Assembly: GCA_963709765.1 (NCBI GenBank)
Contig: CAVPXL010000002.1
Location: forward strand, 186,001-250,000
DNA: 64,000 nt
Reading direction: 5' to 3'
Source: Roseitranquillus sp963709765
GTDB taxonomy: Bacteria > Pseudomonadota > Alphaproteobacteria > Rhodobacterales > Rhodobacteraceae
Shown here one piece after another: positions 28,011 through 36,898 of this stretch. Under the pieces are notes generated by a model, which saw only the letters and a program-made list of their open reading frames with translations, did no database searches and had not been told where the DNA came from. How positions within the stretch are numbered: the stretch's first letter is position 1; each line of letters starts with the position of its first letter. The position numbers and the translations under genes are program-made.

Positions 28011-28780
28011 GGCGACAACGATTGGTCCGGCTCCTTCGCCCCGGTCATGTAGGCCACTGCGTCGGACATCGAATGGTTCTTCGGATCGATCACGCAAAGC
28101 CGCTTGCCGAGGCGGTGGACATGGATGCGGTCCGCCAATTCGAAGACATGCGGCATGTTGTGACTGATCAAAATGATCGGAATGCCACGTGACTTCACGT
28201 CCTGGATGAGTTCGAGGACGCGCCGGCTTTCCTTCACGCCCAGCGCGGCGGTCGGCTCATCGAGGATGATGACCTTCGAACCGAACGCCGCAGCGCGCGC
28301 GACGGCGACGCCCTGCCGCTGCCCGCCCGACAGCGTTTCCACCGCCTGATTGATGTTCTGGATCGTCATCAGGCCAAGCTCCGACAGCTTGTCGCGCGCG
28401 AATTTCTCCATTGCCGGGCGGTCAAGCTGTCGCAGCCATTTGCCCATGAAGCCCGATTTCCGGATCTCCCGGCCCATGAACATGTTGTCGGCGATGGAAA
28501 GCGCCGGTGACATCGCCAGCGTCTGATAGACCGTCTCGATCCCCGCCTCGCGGGCCTCGATGGGGGATGTGAACTGCACCTTCCTGCCCTCGAGGGTGAT
28601 CTCGCCCTCGTCGGGCACGACTGCGCCCGAAACCGCCTTGATGAGCGTCGATTTGCCGGCGCCGTTGTCGCCGATGACGGCGAGGATCTCGCCCGGCATC
28701 AGATCGAAGTCACAATGGTCGAGCGCCGTGACCTTGCCGTAGCGCTTGACGAGATTGCGCCCCTTCAGAATGGGTTCCAT
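27992..28780 (-). CDS. frcA: Sugar ABC transporter ATP-binding protein (FrcA-like)
   Basis: The 262-residue single-domain ATPase starts at ATG 28780, overlapping the permease stop as TGATG. It has Walker A GDNGAGKST, signature ETLSGGQRQGVAVARA, Walker B VIILDEPTAALG and SHNMPHVFELADRIHVHRLG, as in Sinorhizobium FrcA. It energises the FrcBC importer. Single-domain ATPases like this distinguish Frc systems from RbsA types. The last 19 bases overlap the convergent kinase gene. Confidence 0.9.
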   Translation of the reverse strand: MEPILKGRNLVKRYGKVTALDHCDFDLMPGEILAVIGDNGAGKSTLIKAVSGAVVPDEGEITLEGRKVQFTSPIEAREAGIETVYQTLAMSPALSIADNMFMGREIRKSGFMGKWLRQLDRPAMEKFARDKLSELGLMTIQNINQAVETLSGGQRQGVAVARAAAFGSKVIILDEPTAALGVKESRRVLELIQDVKSRGIPIILISHNMPHVFELADRIHVHRLGKRLCVIDPKNHSMSDAVAYMTGAKEPDQSLSPQMEPA

Positions 28781-29850
28781 CAGGCTGACACCTTTCTGAT
28801 CCACTGGTCGACCGCGACGGCGGCGATGATGAGAAGGCCGATGAGCAGGAAGGTCCATTGGGCATCCGCGCCCAGAAGCCTCAATCCGAGCGTGAAGACG
28901 CCGACGATCAGCGCCCCGAACAGAGAACCGAGGATCGACCCCCTGCCCCCGAAAAGTGAAATGCCCCCGATCACGACCGCGGTGATGCTCTCGATATTGG
29001 CCAGTTGACCCGAGGTGGGCGAAACCGATCCGATGCGGCCGATCAGGGCCCAGCCCGCGAACGCGCAGATCAGGCCGGCGAGCATGTAGACCGAGATGAG
29101 CACTCCCTTCACATTCACGCCCGACAGTTCCGCCGCCTCCGGGTCGTCGCCGACCGCGTAGACATGGCGACCCCACGCCGTGTGCCGCAGGGCGTAGGAC
29201 AGCACCAGGATCAGCACGAGCATGAAGATGGTGCCAACGGTAAAGACCGCGCCACCCACTTCGATTTTCGTGCCGAAGGCCTGCAACAGCGGCGCCTCCG
29301 TCTGGATATCCTGCGAGCGGATGGTTTCGTTGGCCGAATAGAGGAAGTTTGCGGCAAGAACGATTTGCCACATGCCCAGCGTGACGATGAAGGGGGGCAG
29401 CTTTACCTTGGCGACGAGCCAGCCGTTCACGAAGCCGATCATCGTTCCGAAGGCCAGACCGCAAAGGATCGCGATCGGCGTCGGTATTCCATAGCGGAAG
29501 GTGAACTGGCCCATCACCACCGACGAGATCACCATGATCGCGCCAACGGACAGGTCGATGCCCGCCGTCAGGATGACAAGCGACTGCGCCGCCGCCACGA
29601 TCCCGACGATCTGGACCTGCTGCAGGATCAGCGTCAGCGCGAAGGGCGAGAAGAACTTCGACCCCAACAGGAGCCCGAAAACCAGGATCGCCGCGAGCAG
29701 GACGATCAGCGGCACAAGCGACGGGTTCAAATGCAGAAGCTGCTGCAGCCGCCCGACGAAGCCCTTGTGGTGCTGTTCGAATTCGGCGAGCCGCTCGGTC
29801 CGGTTGACCGCTGACTCGTAATTGTCAGACTTCTGGCTTGTTTCGCTCAT
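28780..29850 (-). CDS. frcC: Sugar ABC transporter permease (FrcC-like)
   Basis: The 356-residue inner-membrane protein has an N-terminal soluble extension (about 45 residues, NRTERLAEFEQHHKGF) as in FrcC and the CUT2 motifs LTAGIDLSVGAIMVISSVV, FIVTLGMWQIVLAANFLYS, YAVGDDPEAAELSGVNV and AVVIGGISLFGGRGS. It forms the channel for fructose-type monosaccharides together with FrcA and FrcB. The 91-base leader separating it from frcB contains alternative hairpins. Confidence 0.9.
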   Translation of the reverse strand: MSETSQKSDNYESAVNRTERLAEFEQHHKGFVGRLQQLLHLNPSLVPLIVLLAAILVFGLLLGSKFFSPFALTLILQQVQIVGIVAAAQSLVILTAGIDLSVGAIMVISSVVMGQFTFRYGIPTPIAILCGLAFGTMIGFVNGWLVAKVKLPPFIVTLGMWQIVLAANFLYSANETIRSQDIQTEAPLLQAFGTKIEVGGAVFTVGTIFMLVLILVLSYALRHTAWGRHVYAVGDDPEAAELSGVNVKGVLISVYMLAGLICAFAGWALIGRIGSVSPTSGQLANIESITAVVIGGISLFGGRGSILGSLFGALIVGVFTLGLRLLGADAQWTFLLIGLLIIAAVAVDQWIRKVSA

Positions 29851-29867
29851 CGTTCCCCCCTGTCATT

Positions 29868-29925
29868 GCGCCTCCGCCCGGCTGCGGCGGTGTCACGGGC
29901 CGGAGGCGCACGACGGCGCCTCCGG
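29868..29925 (-). promoter_or_regulatory. Alternative hairpins in the frcB-frcC spacer
   Basis: Three complementary segments occur: GCGCCTCCG (29868-29876), CCGGAGGCGC (29900-29909) and GCGCCTCCGG (29916-29925). The middle one can pair perfectly with either neighbour (10 bp with the right, 9 bp with the left), so two mutually exclusive hairpins are possible in the leftward mRNA. No U-run is present. Likely roles are mRNA stabilisation after frcB or tuning of frcC translation. Confidence 0.55.
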
Positions 29926-29941
29926 ACAGAACTGCGGCGTC

Positions 29942-30961
29942 TCAGCCCCAGCAGAGCTCCAGCCCTTCTTCGACAGAAATCGACTCGACGCCATCGACCG
30001 GTTGGTCGGTCACCAGAGAAACACCCGTATCGAAGAAGTCCTTGCCTTCGGTCGGCTGGGGCTTTTCGCCGGATTCCGCCCAGGCAGCGACGGCCTCGAC
30101 ACCGAGCGAGGCCATCTTCAGGGGGTATTGCTGCGAGGTCGCGCCGATCACGCCGTCGGCGACGTTCTGCACGCCCGGACAACCGCCGTCGACCGACACG
30201 ATCAGCACATTGCTCTCGCGGCCAAGCGCCTTGAGCGCCTCGTAGGCCCCTGCCGCGGCCGGCTCGTTGATCGTGTAGACGACGTTGATCTCCGGATCCT
30301 GGGCGAGCAGGTTCTCCATTGCCTTGCGGCCACCCTCCTCGGCGCCGTCGGTCACGTCTTGGCCGACGATGCGCGGATCGTCCTCGTCGCCCCACTTGCT
30401 GTCATCGCCGAGGTCGACGCCGAACCCTTCGAGGAAGCCCTGGTTGCGCAGGACGCCGACGGTCGGCTGCGAGACGTTGATGTTGAGGAGGCCGATCTTG
30501 GCATTCTCGGCCTCGTCGCCCATCTGCGCCTTGGCCCATTGCCCAATCAGAACGCCCGCCTTGTAATTGTCGGTGGCGAAGGTCGCGTCGGCGGCGTCGA
30601 TCGGATCGAGCGGCGTGTCGAGCGCGATCACGAGGATCCCCGCGTCCCGCGCCTGCTGGACCGACGACGCGATCGAGGACGGATCGGACGGCGTCAGCAG
30701 AATGCCCTTCGCGCCGTCGAGGATGCAGGTCTCGATCGCCTGCGCCTGGGTCTCGTGGTCGCCGTCGAACTTGCCCGCGAACGCCTTGAGCTCCATGCCC
30801 AGCTCTTCCGCCTTGGCGGACGCACCCTCGCGCATCTTCACGAAGAACGGGTTGGTATCGGTCTTGGTGACGAGACACACGATCGGCTCATGATTGTCAG
30901 CCATCGCACCACCGGCCGCTCCCACGGCGGCAAGTGTCGCACCCAGCAAGAGCTTCTTCAT
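29942..30961 (-). CDS. frcB: Fructose-type ABC transporter substrate-binding protein (FrcB-like)
   Basis: The 339-residue protein has a signal peptide (KKLLLGATLAAVGAAGGAMA) and a type I periplasmic-binding fold close to FrcB: VCLVTKTDTNPFFVKMREG, GAKGILLTPSDPSSI, ALDTPLDPIDAADATFATDN and VVYTINEPAAAGAYEALK. It would bind fructose, mannose or ribose in the periplasm. It is the first gene of a three-gene leftward operon with GGGAGGATAGA before the ATG. The sugar is inferred from family resemblance. Confidence 0.9.
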   Translation of the reverse strand: MKKLLLGATLAAVGAAGGAMADNHEPIVCLVTKTDTNPFFVKMREGASAKAEELGMELKAFAGKFDGDHETQAQAIETCILDGAKGILLTPSDPSSIASSVQQARDAGILVIALDTPLDPIDAADATFATDNYKAGVLIGQWAKAQMGDEAENAKIGLLNINVSQPTVGVLRNQGFLEGFGVDLGDDSKWGDEDDPRIVGQDVTDGAEEGGRKAMENLLAQDPEINVVYTINEPAAAGAYEALKALGRESNVLIVSVDGGCPGVQNVADGVIGATSQQYPLKMASLGVEAVAAWAESGEKPQPTEGKDFFDTGVSLVTDQPVDGVESISVEEGLELCWG

Positions 30962-31012
30962 TCTATCCTCCCAAAGTTGTTTTGATTGCGGCCCGGCGGA
31001 CCGATAATCGCG

Positions 31013-31056
31013 AATGCTAGTCCCAGCCCTGCTTGGGCGTCAATAAATTTAGCATT
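31013..31056 (-). promoter_or_regulatory. frcB promoter with flanking inverted repeat
   Basis: On the minus strand TTGACG (31038-31043) and TAGCAT (31014-31019) are spaced 18 bases, a plausible -35/-10 pair about 50 bases upstream of the frcB start. The arms AATGCTA (31013-31019) and TAGCATT (31050-31056) form an inverted repeat, one covering the -10 box and the other lying just upstream of the -35 box. This fits a repressor operator; the regulator is not encoded nearby. Confidence 0.5.
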
Positions 31057-31303
31057 TCTAACGCGTTCGCGCACTAACCCGCCGCCGGAGCGAGCAAGAT
31101 GTCCGGCTCCGACATGGCCCTCTCGGCCCATCCGGATGGCGTCCTGCATACGGTGGATGTGCCGATGCCGCCTCTCCTCGTCCGGACAGGAACGCGACGA
31201 CACTCTGCGGCGAGACGCCCGGTCGAAGACACCGCCATGCGCATTGCGGCGACGCCTTTCGCGCTGCTAGCGTGAGCCCCGACATTGATCTGAGGAGATC
31301 GAC

Positions 31304-32293
31304 TTGATCCGCCCCGCCGCCGCACTGATCGCCGGGTTCCGCCGGCCTTGTCGCGCCCTGCCTCTCTTCGAGCCGTTCGCAGGCATCACCGGTTCCTTGG
31401 CGGGCGTACTGTTCCTGATCGCAAGCTCGTCGATGTGCGCGGCGCAGGTCACGGGACAGCCCTGCGATGTGTTGAGGACCGCGCTCGCGCAGGACGGTGA
31501 AACGCTGGAAGGGCGCGTCCTGAACGAAGCGCTTTTCGACGCCGCCGGCGCGAATTGTGCCTCCATCGCCGAGGATCTGCTCGCCGCAGGCGCTACCGCC
31601 GAAGCGCGCAATCGCCGCGGTGCGACGCCCCTGAATATTGCCGCGGCAGCCGGAGCACGGGACGTGGCCTCGCTGTTGCTGACGCACGGCGGCAATCTGG
31701 AACACCGGGATCTCGCGGGCGTCACGCCGCTTCTGGGCGCAGCGCGCGAAGGGCGGCGGCGGATGGTGGCCCTGCTGCTCGAAGCCGGCGCCGACGTGAA
31801 TGCGAGCGACCAGCAGGGTACGACGCCGCTGATGGCCGCCGCCTTCGATGGCGACACGAGGCTCGTGCAACAGCTGATCGAAGCCGGCGCCGACGTGAAC
31901 CGGGCGTCCCTGGAAGGCAAGACGGCGCTCGTCTATGCGGCGGGCCGCGCCTTTCCGGACGTGGTGGAGGCCCTTCTGGAGGCCGGGGCGCGCGCGGATT
32001 CGGTCGGCGGCCACGATCTTACGCCCCTGATGTGGGCAGCGGGTCATGCCAACGACGCCCCCGCTCGCGACGGCGTCGCTGTGGCGCAATTGCTGCTGGC
32101 GGAAGGCGCGACAACGGCGGCGAAGGATGACCGGGGGCGCACGGCCCTGATGATCGCCGCGGCGCGCGGACACGCGGACATGATCCGGTTTCTCCTGAGC
32201 CAGGGCGCCGATCCGGCTGCGGTCGACAAGGGCGGGCTGACCGCGGCGGCGCTTTCGGCCGATCCGCAAACCCGCGCCCTCCTGTCCCCCTAG
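31304..32293 (+). CDS. Ankyrin-repeat protein of the PQQ alcohol dehydrogenase module
   Basis: A TTG start at 31304 is supported by GAGGAG seven bases upstream. The 329-residue protein has a hydrophobic export segment (about 29-48, ending CAAQ) and then about six ankyrin repeats, recognisable by repeated G-TPL--AA and LLEAGADVN motifs between about 100 and 310. Export to the periplasm is inferred. Ankyrin proteins of this kind occur next to quinoprotein alcohol dehydrogenases, perhaps as binding or assembly scaffolds. Its stop overlaps the convergent cytochrome gene by four bases. Confidence 0.82.
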   Translation: MIRPAAALIAGFRRPCRALPLFEPFAGITGSLAGVLFLIASSSMCAAQVTGQPCDVLRTALAQDGETLEGRVLNEALFDAAGANCASIAEDLLAAGATAEARNRRGATPLNIAAAAGARDVASLLLTHGGNLEHRDLAGVTPLLGAAREGRRRMVALLLEAGADVNASDQQGTTPLMAAAFDGDTRLVQQLIEAGADVNRASLEGKTALVYAAGRAFPDVVEALLEAGARADSVGGHDLTPLMWAAGHANDAPARDGVAVAQLLLAEGATTAAKDDRGRTALMIAAARGHADMIRFLLSQGADPAAVDKGGLTAAALSADPQTRALLSP

Positions 32294-32856
32294 AGCGCGG
32301 AGAGGTAGCGCGACAGCGCCTCGATCGTCGCGTCGTCGAGCTGCTTCATGGTCGAGATCTTGTCCGGTGCGTTCATCCGGACCTCGTGCTTGAAGTCCTT
32401 CATCGTCTGCTCCAGGTAGGCCTGCTGCTGCCCTGCGATGCGGGGAATCCGGCTGTCGCCCTCCCACTTGCCATGACAGGCACTGCACTGGCCGCCGGTG
32501 ATGCCGCGCTCCGCGATGGCCTGGTCGCCGTCCTCGGCCGTCGCCGGCAGATCCGGCCATTGCAGCCCGGCAAAATGCTCGGCGACGACTTTCGCCTGGT
32601 CACGATCCAGGTCCGCCGCGATCGGCGTCATGATCTCATGCTCGCGCCGCCCCGCGCCGTAGTCGCGCAATTGGGTGTAGATGTAGAAGTATTCCTGACC
32701 CCAGATCGCGGGGATCGCGGGTTCGGTCGGAACGCCGTCCTCTCCGTGGCACCCGGCACAGAGCTTCAACGTCCCCTCGAGATCGAAATCGTCCTGCGCG
32801 GCGGCGGGCACGGCCAGCGTCATGGCAAAGGCGAACGGGAAAACAAAACGCAACAT
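32290..32856 (-). CDS. Di-haem cytochrome c (c4-like)
   Basis: The 188-residue protein has a signal peptide (LRFVFPFAFAMTLAVPAAAQ) and two haem-binding motifs, CAGCH at 33-37 and CSACH at 124-128, spaced as in cytochrome c4. It is periplasmic and is the likely electron acceptor for the quinoprotein dehydrogenase encoded immediately upstream on the same strand. An AGAAGTCC leader precedes the ATG, but the ribosome site is weak. Confidence 0.85.
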   Translation of the reverse strand: MLRFVFPFAFAMTLAVPAAAQDDFDLEGTLKLCAGCHGEDGVPTEPAIPAIWGQEYFYIYTQLRDYGAGRREHEIMTPIAADLDRDQAKVVAEHFAGLQWPDLPATAEDGDQAIAERGITGGQCSACHGKWEGDSRIPRIAGQQQAYLEQTMKDFKHEVRMNAPDKISTMKQLDDATIEALSRYLSAL

Positions 32857-32923
32857 CTGGGACTTCTCCGACAAAAAAATGCGGACGGGCCACGCGGCCC
32901 GTCCGTCGTGGTCTTCAACCCGC

Positions 32924-34625
32924 TCAGTCGGCCAGGGTGAAGGCGATGATGTTGTTGCCGCGCTTGTAGTTGAGCTGCGCGTTTCCGCCCGCCGCGACGA
33001 CGACATATTGCTCCCCGTCCACTGTGTAGGACGACGGCGGTGCGTTGACCCCGGCCCCGGCCTGGAAACGCCAGAGTTCCGAGCCGTTGGCACTGTCATA
33101 GGCCTTGAAGAGCCCGTTGCCCTCGCCGGTGAAGACCAGGCCACCCGCCGTGGCCAGGACGCCGCCGATCATCGGCTGCGCCGTGCGGACCTGCCAGCGG
33201 ATGTCGCCGGTATCGTAGTCGACGGCCGTGATGTTGCCCCACTGCTCCTCGTCGGCGATCACGTCGAACGAACCGCCGAGCCACAGCTTGCCCTCGGGAT
33301 AGGGCGTGGTGCGCACCGTGTAGGTCATCGGCTGGTGCAGGTTGATGGCGTAGGCCAGCCGTTCCTGCGGATCGATGGCCATCGGCGACCACTCGACGCC
33401 GCCGTTGGCCCCGGGCAGCATCCGCGCGCCGTCCTCGGTCGGCAGGGTCCACATATCCTCCTGCGGCACCATCGCCTCCGAGAAGCGGATGAGCGAACAG
33501 TCGTCGGCCTTGTGCACATAGATGTGGCCGGTCTTGCCGCCGTGCAGGATGCCCTTCACGTCTTCGCCGGTCTCGTCCTTGACCATCGTGATGATCGGCG
33601 GCGACACCGCGTCGAGATCCCACACGTCATGGGCAATGTACTGCAGGTGGCAGACATACTCGCCGGTATCCAGGTCCACCGAGACGAGGCTGTCGGTATA
33701 GAGGTTGTCGCCCGGGCGCAGCGACCCGTCGAGGTCCGGCGACGGGTTGCCGACGACGAAGTAGACCCGCCGCTCCTCGAGGTCGACGGCCGGGTTCTGC
33801 CAGACACCGCCGCCCAGCGTCTCGTAGGGATCGCCCATGTCTTCGAGCGCCGCCTTTTCCGCCTCGATGTCGCGATGCATGTCGCGGCCCGTGGCGTCTT
33901 CGGTGGCCCAGACCCCGGTCGAATCCTCGGGGACCGTGTTGAAGGTCCACTTGAGTTCGCCCGTCTCGGTATCGAAGGCCTTCACGAAACCGCGGATCCC
34001 GTACTCTCCTCCGTTGGTGCCGATCAACACCATGTCCTCGACCACGGTGGGCGCCATCGTCTCGGAATAGCCCAGCTCGGCCTCGGCAATCTGGGTCTCC
34101 CAGAGTTGCTTGCCGGTCTTCGCGTCGAGCGCGACCAGCTTCGCGTCAAGCGTGCCCATGAAGACCTTGTCGCCAGACACCGCGACACCGCGGTTGTTGG
34201 GGCCGCAGCAATAGGTCGTCACCGGTCCCATGGCGTGCTTGTGGTGCCAGATCTGCTGCCCCGTGCGCGCGTCGAGCGCGTAGACATGGTTGAACGCCGT
34301 CGTGACGTACATGATGCCGTTCACCACGATCGGCGAAGTTTCCATCGTGTCCACGATCTCGGTCTGGAAGATCCAGGCCGGGCGCAGTTCCTTGACGTTG
34401 TCGGTATTGATCTGGCTCGCCGGATAGTACCGCGTCTGATGATAGTTCGCGTTGGGGTGGAGGAAGTTGTTCCCGTCCCCTGCCGCGCGGTTCAGCATGT
34501 CCTGCGTGGCGTGCTGGAGATCGCCGTAGAGCGTACTGGCGGTGGTTTCATCCTGCGCCAAGCGCACCCGCCGAGAGAAGTCCTGTCGCGGCCAGTACCG
34601 CCGCCGGTAAGAAAATGTCTTTCAT
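32924..34625 (-). CDS. PQQ-dependent alcohol dehydrogenase (methanol/ethanol type, lanthanide-type active site), signal peptide frameshifted
   Basis: The intact frame (from GTG 34567, 547 residues) is an eight-bladed quinoprotein: vicinal Cys120-Cys121 in TYCCGPNN, Glu188, Asn274 in VGNPSP, and catalytic Asp317 in WDLDAV. The residue two beyond, Asp319, is the extra Asp that marks lanthanide-dependent enzymes (XoxF, PedH). There is no fused cytochrome domain. GGGAG plus ATG at 34625 starts a perfect signal peptide (KDIFLPAAVLAATGLLSAGAL) whose frame hits TGA; removing one base near 34570 joins it to AQDETTAS. So one inserted base, an error or a mutation, cuts off the export signal. It would oxidise alcohols in the periplasm and feed the adjacent cytochrome c. 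Confidence 0.85.
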
Positions 34626-34682
34626 GAACTTCTCCCTTGGGTGCAAGTCTTGCTTAAATTGACCTTAAGGAAGGATGCTAAC
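34626..34682. promoter_or_regulatory. Divergent promoter region with CTTAA/TTAAG inverted repeat
   Basis: Only 57 bases separate the dehydrogenase start (leftward) and the beta-propeller start (rightward). CTTAA (34653-34657) and TTAAG (34665-34669) form a dyad spaced by seven bases around ATTGACC. The position suits a shared operator. The two Shine-Dalgarno sequences flank it. Confidence 0.35.
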
Positions 34683-35696
34683 GTGAGTCGTGCGGCGAGG
34701 GGAAGAAACTGTTTGATCGCTCCGCACGTCTTGCTGCTCCTGGCGCTGATCGGGCCGGCGTTTGCCGCATCGCCGGCCGCGGCCGGCGGAAGCGGGCGCG
34801 CCATCGTCGCGAACGAGCGCGACGATACGCTCACGATCCTGTCGCCCGAGCACGAAGTCGTCGGGACGATAGAGACCTGTGCCCGGCCCCGCGGCATGCA
34901 TTTCAGCGCCGACCGGGCGCGCTTCTTCGTCGGGTGCGGCGACGACGACCTGATCGGCATCTATGACACAGCATCGCTGGAACTCGTGGGGCGCATCCGG
35001 GGGATCGCGGCGCCGGAGACGTTCGACCTTCACCCCGACGGGCGACGCCTCATCGTGTCGAACGAAGAGGATTCCGCGGCGACCGTCGTCGACGTCGAGA
35101 CCGGCGAGATCCTGGACGAATTCTGGACCGGGGAAGAACCCGAGGGGGTTCAGGTCACCGCGGACGGACGGCTCGTCTTTCTCGCGTCGGAGGCGGCGAA
35201 CCTCGTGCATGTCGTCGACCTGGAAAAGGGAGAGGTCATCGCCGACATCCTCGTGGACACGCGCCCGCGGCGGTTCGCACTCACGCCCGACGGGCGCGAA
35301 TTGTGGGTCTCGGCCGAACTGGCAGGGATCGTCGACATCATCGACGTGGAGAGCCTGACGCTGGTCGCGGACGTCCAGTTCCTCCCCACCGGCTTTCGAC
35401 CCGAGCAGGTGACGCCTGTGGACCTGATCATCACGGCCGACGGCAAGCGCGCCTACGTGGCGCTGGGGCGGGCGAACCATGTCGCGGTGGTGGACGTACC
35501 GGACCGCAAGGTGATCGACTACGTCCTCGTGGGCAAACGCGCCTGGGGGCTGGCATTGTCGGCCGACGAACGCACGCTCTACGTGGCGAACGGGTTTTCC
35601 GACGACGTGACGCTGGTCGACACCGAGCGGCTCGAGGCGTTCCGGTCGGTGCCGGTCGGCCGCGTGCCCTACGGGATCCTCCTCGATGATCGCTAG
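34683..35696 (+). CDS. YncE-like beta-propeller protein associated with PQQ-dependent catabolism
   Basis: I start at GTG 34683 behind AAGGAAGGA; the earlier in-frame GTG at 34641 has no ribosome site. The 337-residue protein has a signal peptide and repeated propeller blades (AIVANERDDTLTILSPE, RFFVGCGDDDLIGIYD, RLIVSNEEDSAATVVDVETG, TLYVANGFSDDVTLVDT). It matches the PQQ-dependent catabolism-associated beta-propeller family. It is periplasmic with unknown biochemical role, and overlaps the next gene by 11 bases. Confidence 0.85.
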   Translation: MSRAARGRNCLIAPHVLLLLALIGPAFAASPAAAGGSGRAIVANERDDTLTILSPEHEVVGTIETCARPRGMHFSADRARFFVGCGDDDLIGIYDTASLELVGRIRGIAAPETFDLHPDGRRLIVSNEEDSAATVVDVETGEILDEFWTGEEPEGVQVTADGRLVFLASEAANLVHVVDLEKGEVIADILVDTRPRRFALTPDGRELWVSAELAGIVDIIDVESLTLVADVQFLPTGFRPEQVTPVDLIITADGKRAYVALGRANHVAVVDVPDRKVIDYVLVGKRAWGLALSADERTLYVANGFSDDVTLVDTERLEAFRSVPVGRVPYGILLDDR

Positions 35697-36876
35697 GCTC
35701 GCGACCCTTGTGTTCCTGGCCGTCGCGGCATCTGCGGCGACAGCGCAGGAGGTTGCGCGGATCGCTTATCTCGGCGTTGCGGAGGACCCGCTCTATCAGC
35801 CACAGCGCACCTATACCGGGGCCCTGATATCCGACCTGAAACGCCCGGTCGACGGGGCGCGCCTCGCGATCGAGGGCGCGCGGATTACCGGACGGGCGCT
35901 GGGCATGACATTCGAACTGGAGGAGGTTCTCCTCGACCCCGAGGCGCGGCCGGAGCCCGCCCTGCGCGCCGCATTCGAGGGCGGCGCGCTCGCCGTGCTC
36001 GTCGACCTGCCCGAACCTCTGTTCGCCGAACTTGTGGCCGCGGATCGTCCCGCCGACAGCGTTCTTCTCAACATCCGCCATCGAGGAGACCGGTGGCGCG
36101 GAGCCGATTGTGCCGCGGACCTGTTCCACACGATCCCCTCCGATTCCATGCTGTCGGACGCACTCGCCCAGCACTTGCGGTCGAGGGGCTGGGACGAGAT
36201 CGCACTTCTTTCGGGAAGCGGCCCGACCGACACCGGGCTGGCCGAGACGGCACGCCGGTCGCTCGGCAAGTTCGGGCTGCGGATCGTCAGCGACAAGACG
36301 TTCGCGGACACCAACGACCCGCGCCGTCGGGACGAGTCGAATTTGCTGCTGCTGACCGGCGAGCGCCGCGCCGATGTGCTCTGGCTCATCGACAGCGCGG
36401 GCGATTTCGGACGGGGAGTGCCTTATGCGACCTTCCACCCTACGCCTGTGGTGGGTAGCCAGGGCCTGCGGCCGATGGCCTGGCACGCCTTCAACGACCG
36501 CTTCGGCGCGCCGCAACTGAACCAGCGCTTCGAGCGCATCGCGGACCGGCAGATGACGGCCGAGGACTGGGCCGCCTGGGTTGCCGTTCGCGCGGTCCTG
36601 GAGGCGGTCAAGCTGGCGGCGACCGGAGACGGGCAGACGATCGGATCGCTCCTTGCGTCGGATGCAATCTCCCTCGATCTCTACAAGGGCGTGCCCGGAA
36701 GTTTCCGATCGTGGAACCGGCAATTGCGTCAGCCGATCCTGCTGACCACCCACAATGCGGTCATCGCGGTCGCCCCGCTGGAGGGGTTCGAACACCGGAC
36801 GAACGTCCTCGACACGCTGGGCATCGATCAGTCCGAGAGCCTCTGTTCCTTGCCTTCGCCGGCGGGCAGACCCTAG
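35686..36876 (+). CDS. ABC-type substrate-binding protein of the PQQ alcohol dehydrogenase system
   Basis: The 396-residue protein has a signal peptide ending SAATAQ and a branched-chain-amino-acid-type binding fold: RIAYLGVAEDPLYQPQRTYTGAL, GARLAIEGARITGRALGM, FHTIPSDSMLSDALAQHL, LRPMAWHAFNDRFGAPQLN. This is the binding protein typically found with PQQ-dependent alcohol dehydrogenases. The permease and ATPase that accompany it elsewhere are absent here. It is coupled to the beta-propeller gene. The ligand is unknown. Confidence 0.82.
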   Translation: MIARLATLVFLAVAASAATAQEVARIAYLGVAEDPLYQPQRTYTGALISDLKRPVDGARLAIEGARITGRALGMTFELEEVLLDPEARPEPALRAAFEGGALAVLVDLPEPLFAELVAADRPADSVLLNIRHRGDRWRGADCAADLFHTIPSDSMLSDALAQHLRSRGWDEIALLSGSGPTDTGLAETARRSLGKFGLRIVSDKTFADTNDPRRRDESNLLLLTGERRADVLWLIDSAGDFGRGVPYATFHPTPVVGSQGLRPMAWHAFNDRFGAPQLNQRFERIADRQMTAEDWAAWVAVRAVLEAVKLAATGDGQTIGSLLASDAISLDLYKGVPGSFRSWNRQLRQPILLTTHNAVIAVAPLEGFEHRTNVLDTLGIDQSESLCSLPSPAGRP

Positions 36877-36898
36877 AGTTCGCGCCCACCAGTGCGGT

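Noticed and set aside
32822..34627. 601-codon plus-strand open frame
   Set aside because: It is antisense to the quinoprotein dehydrogenase, which has full motif support on the other strand.
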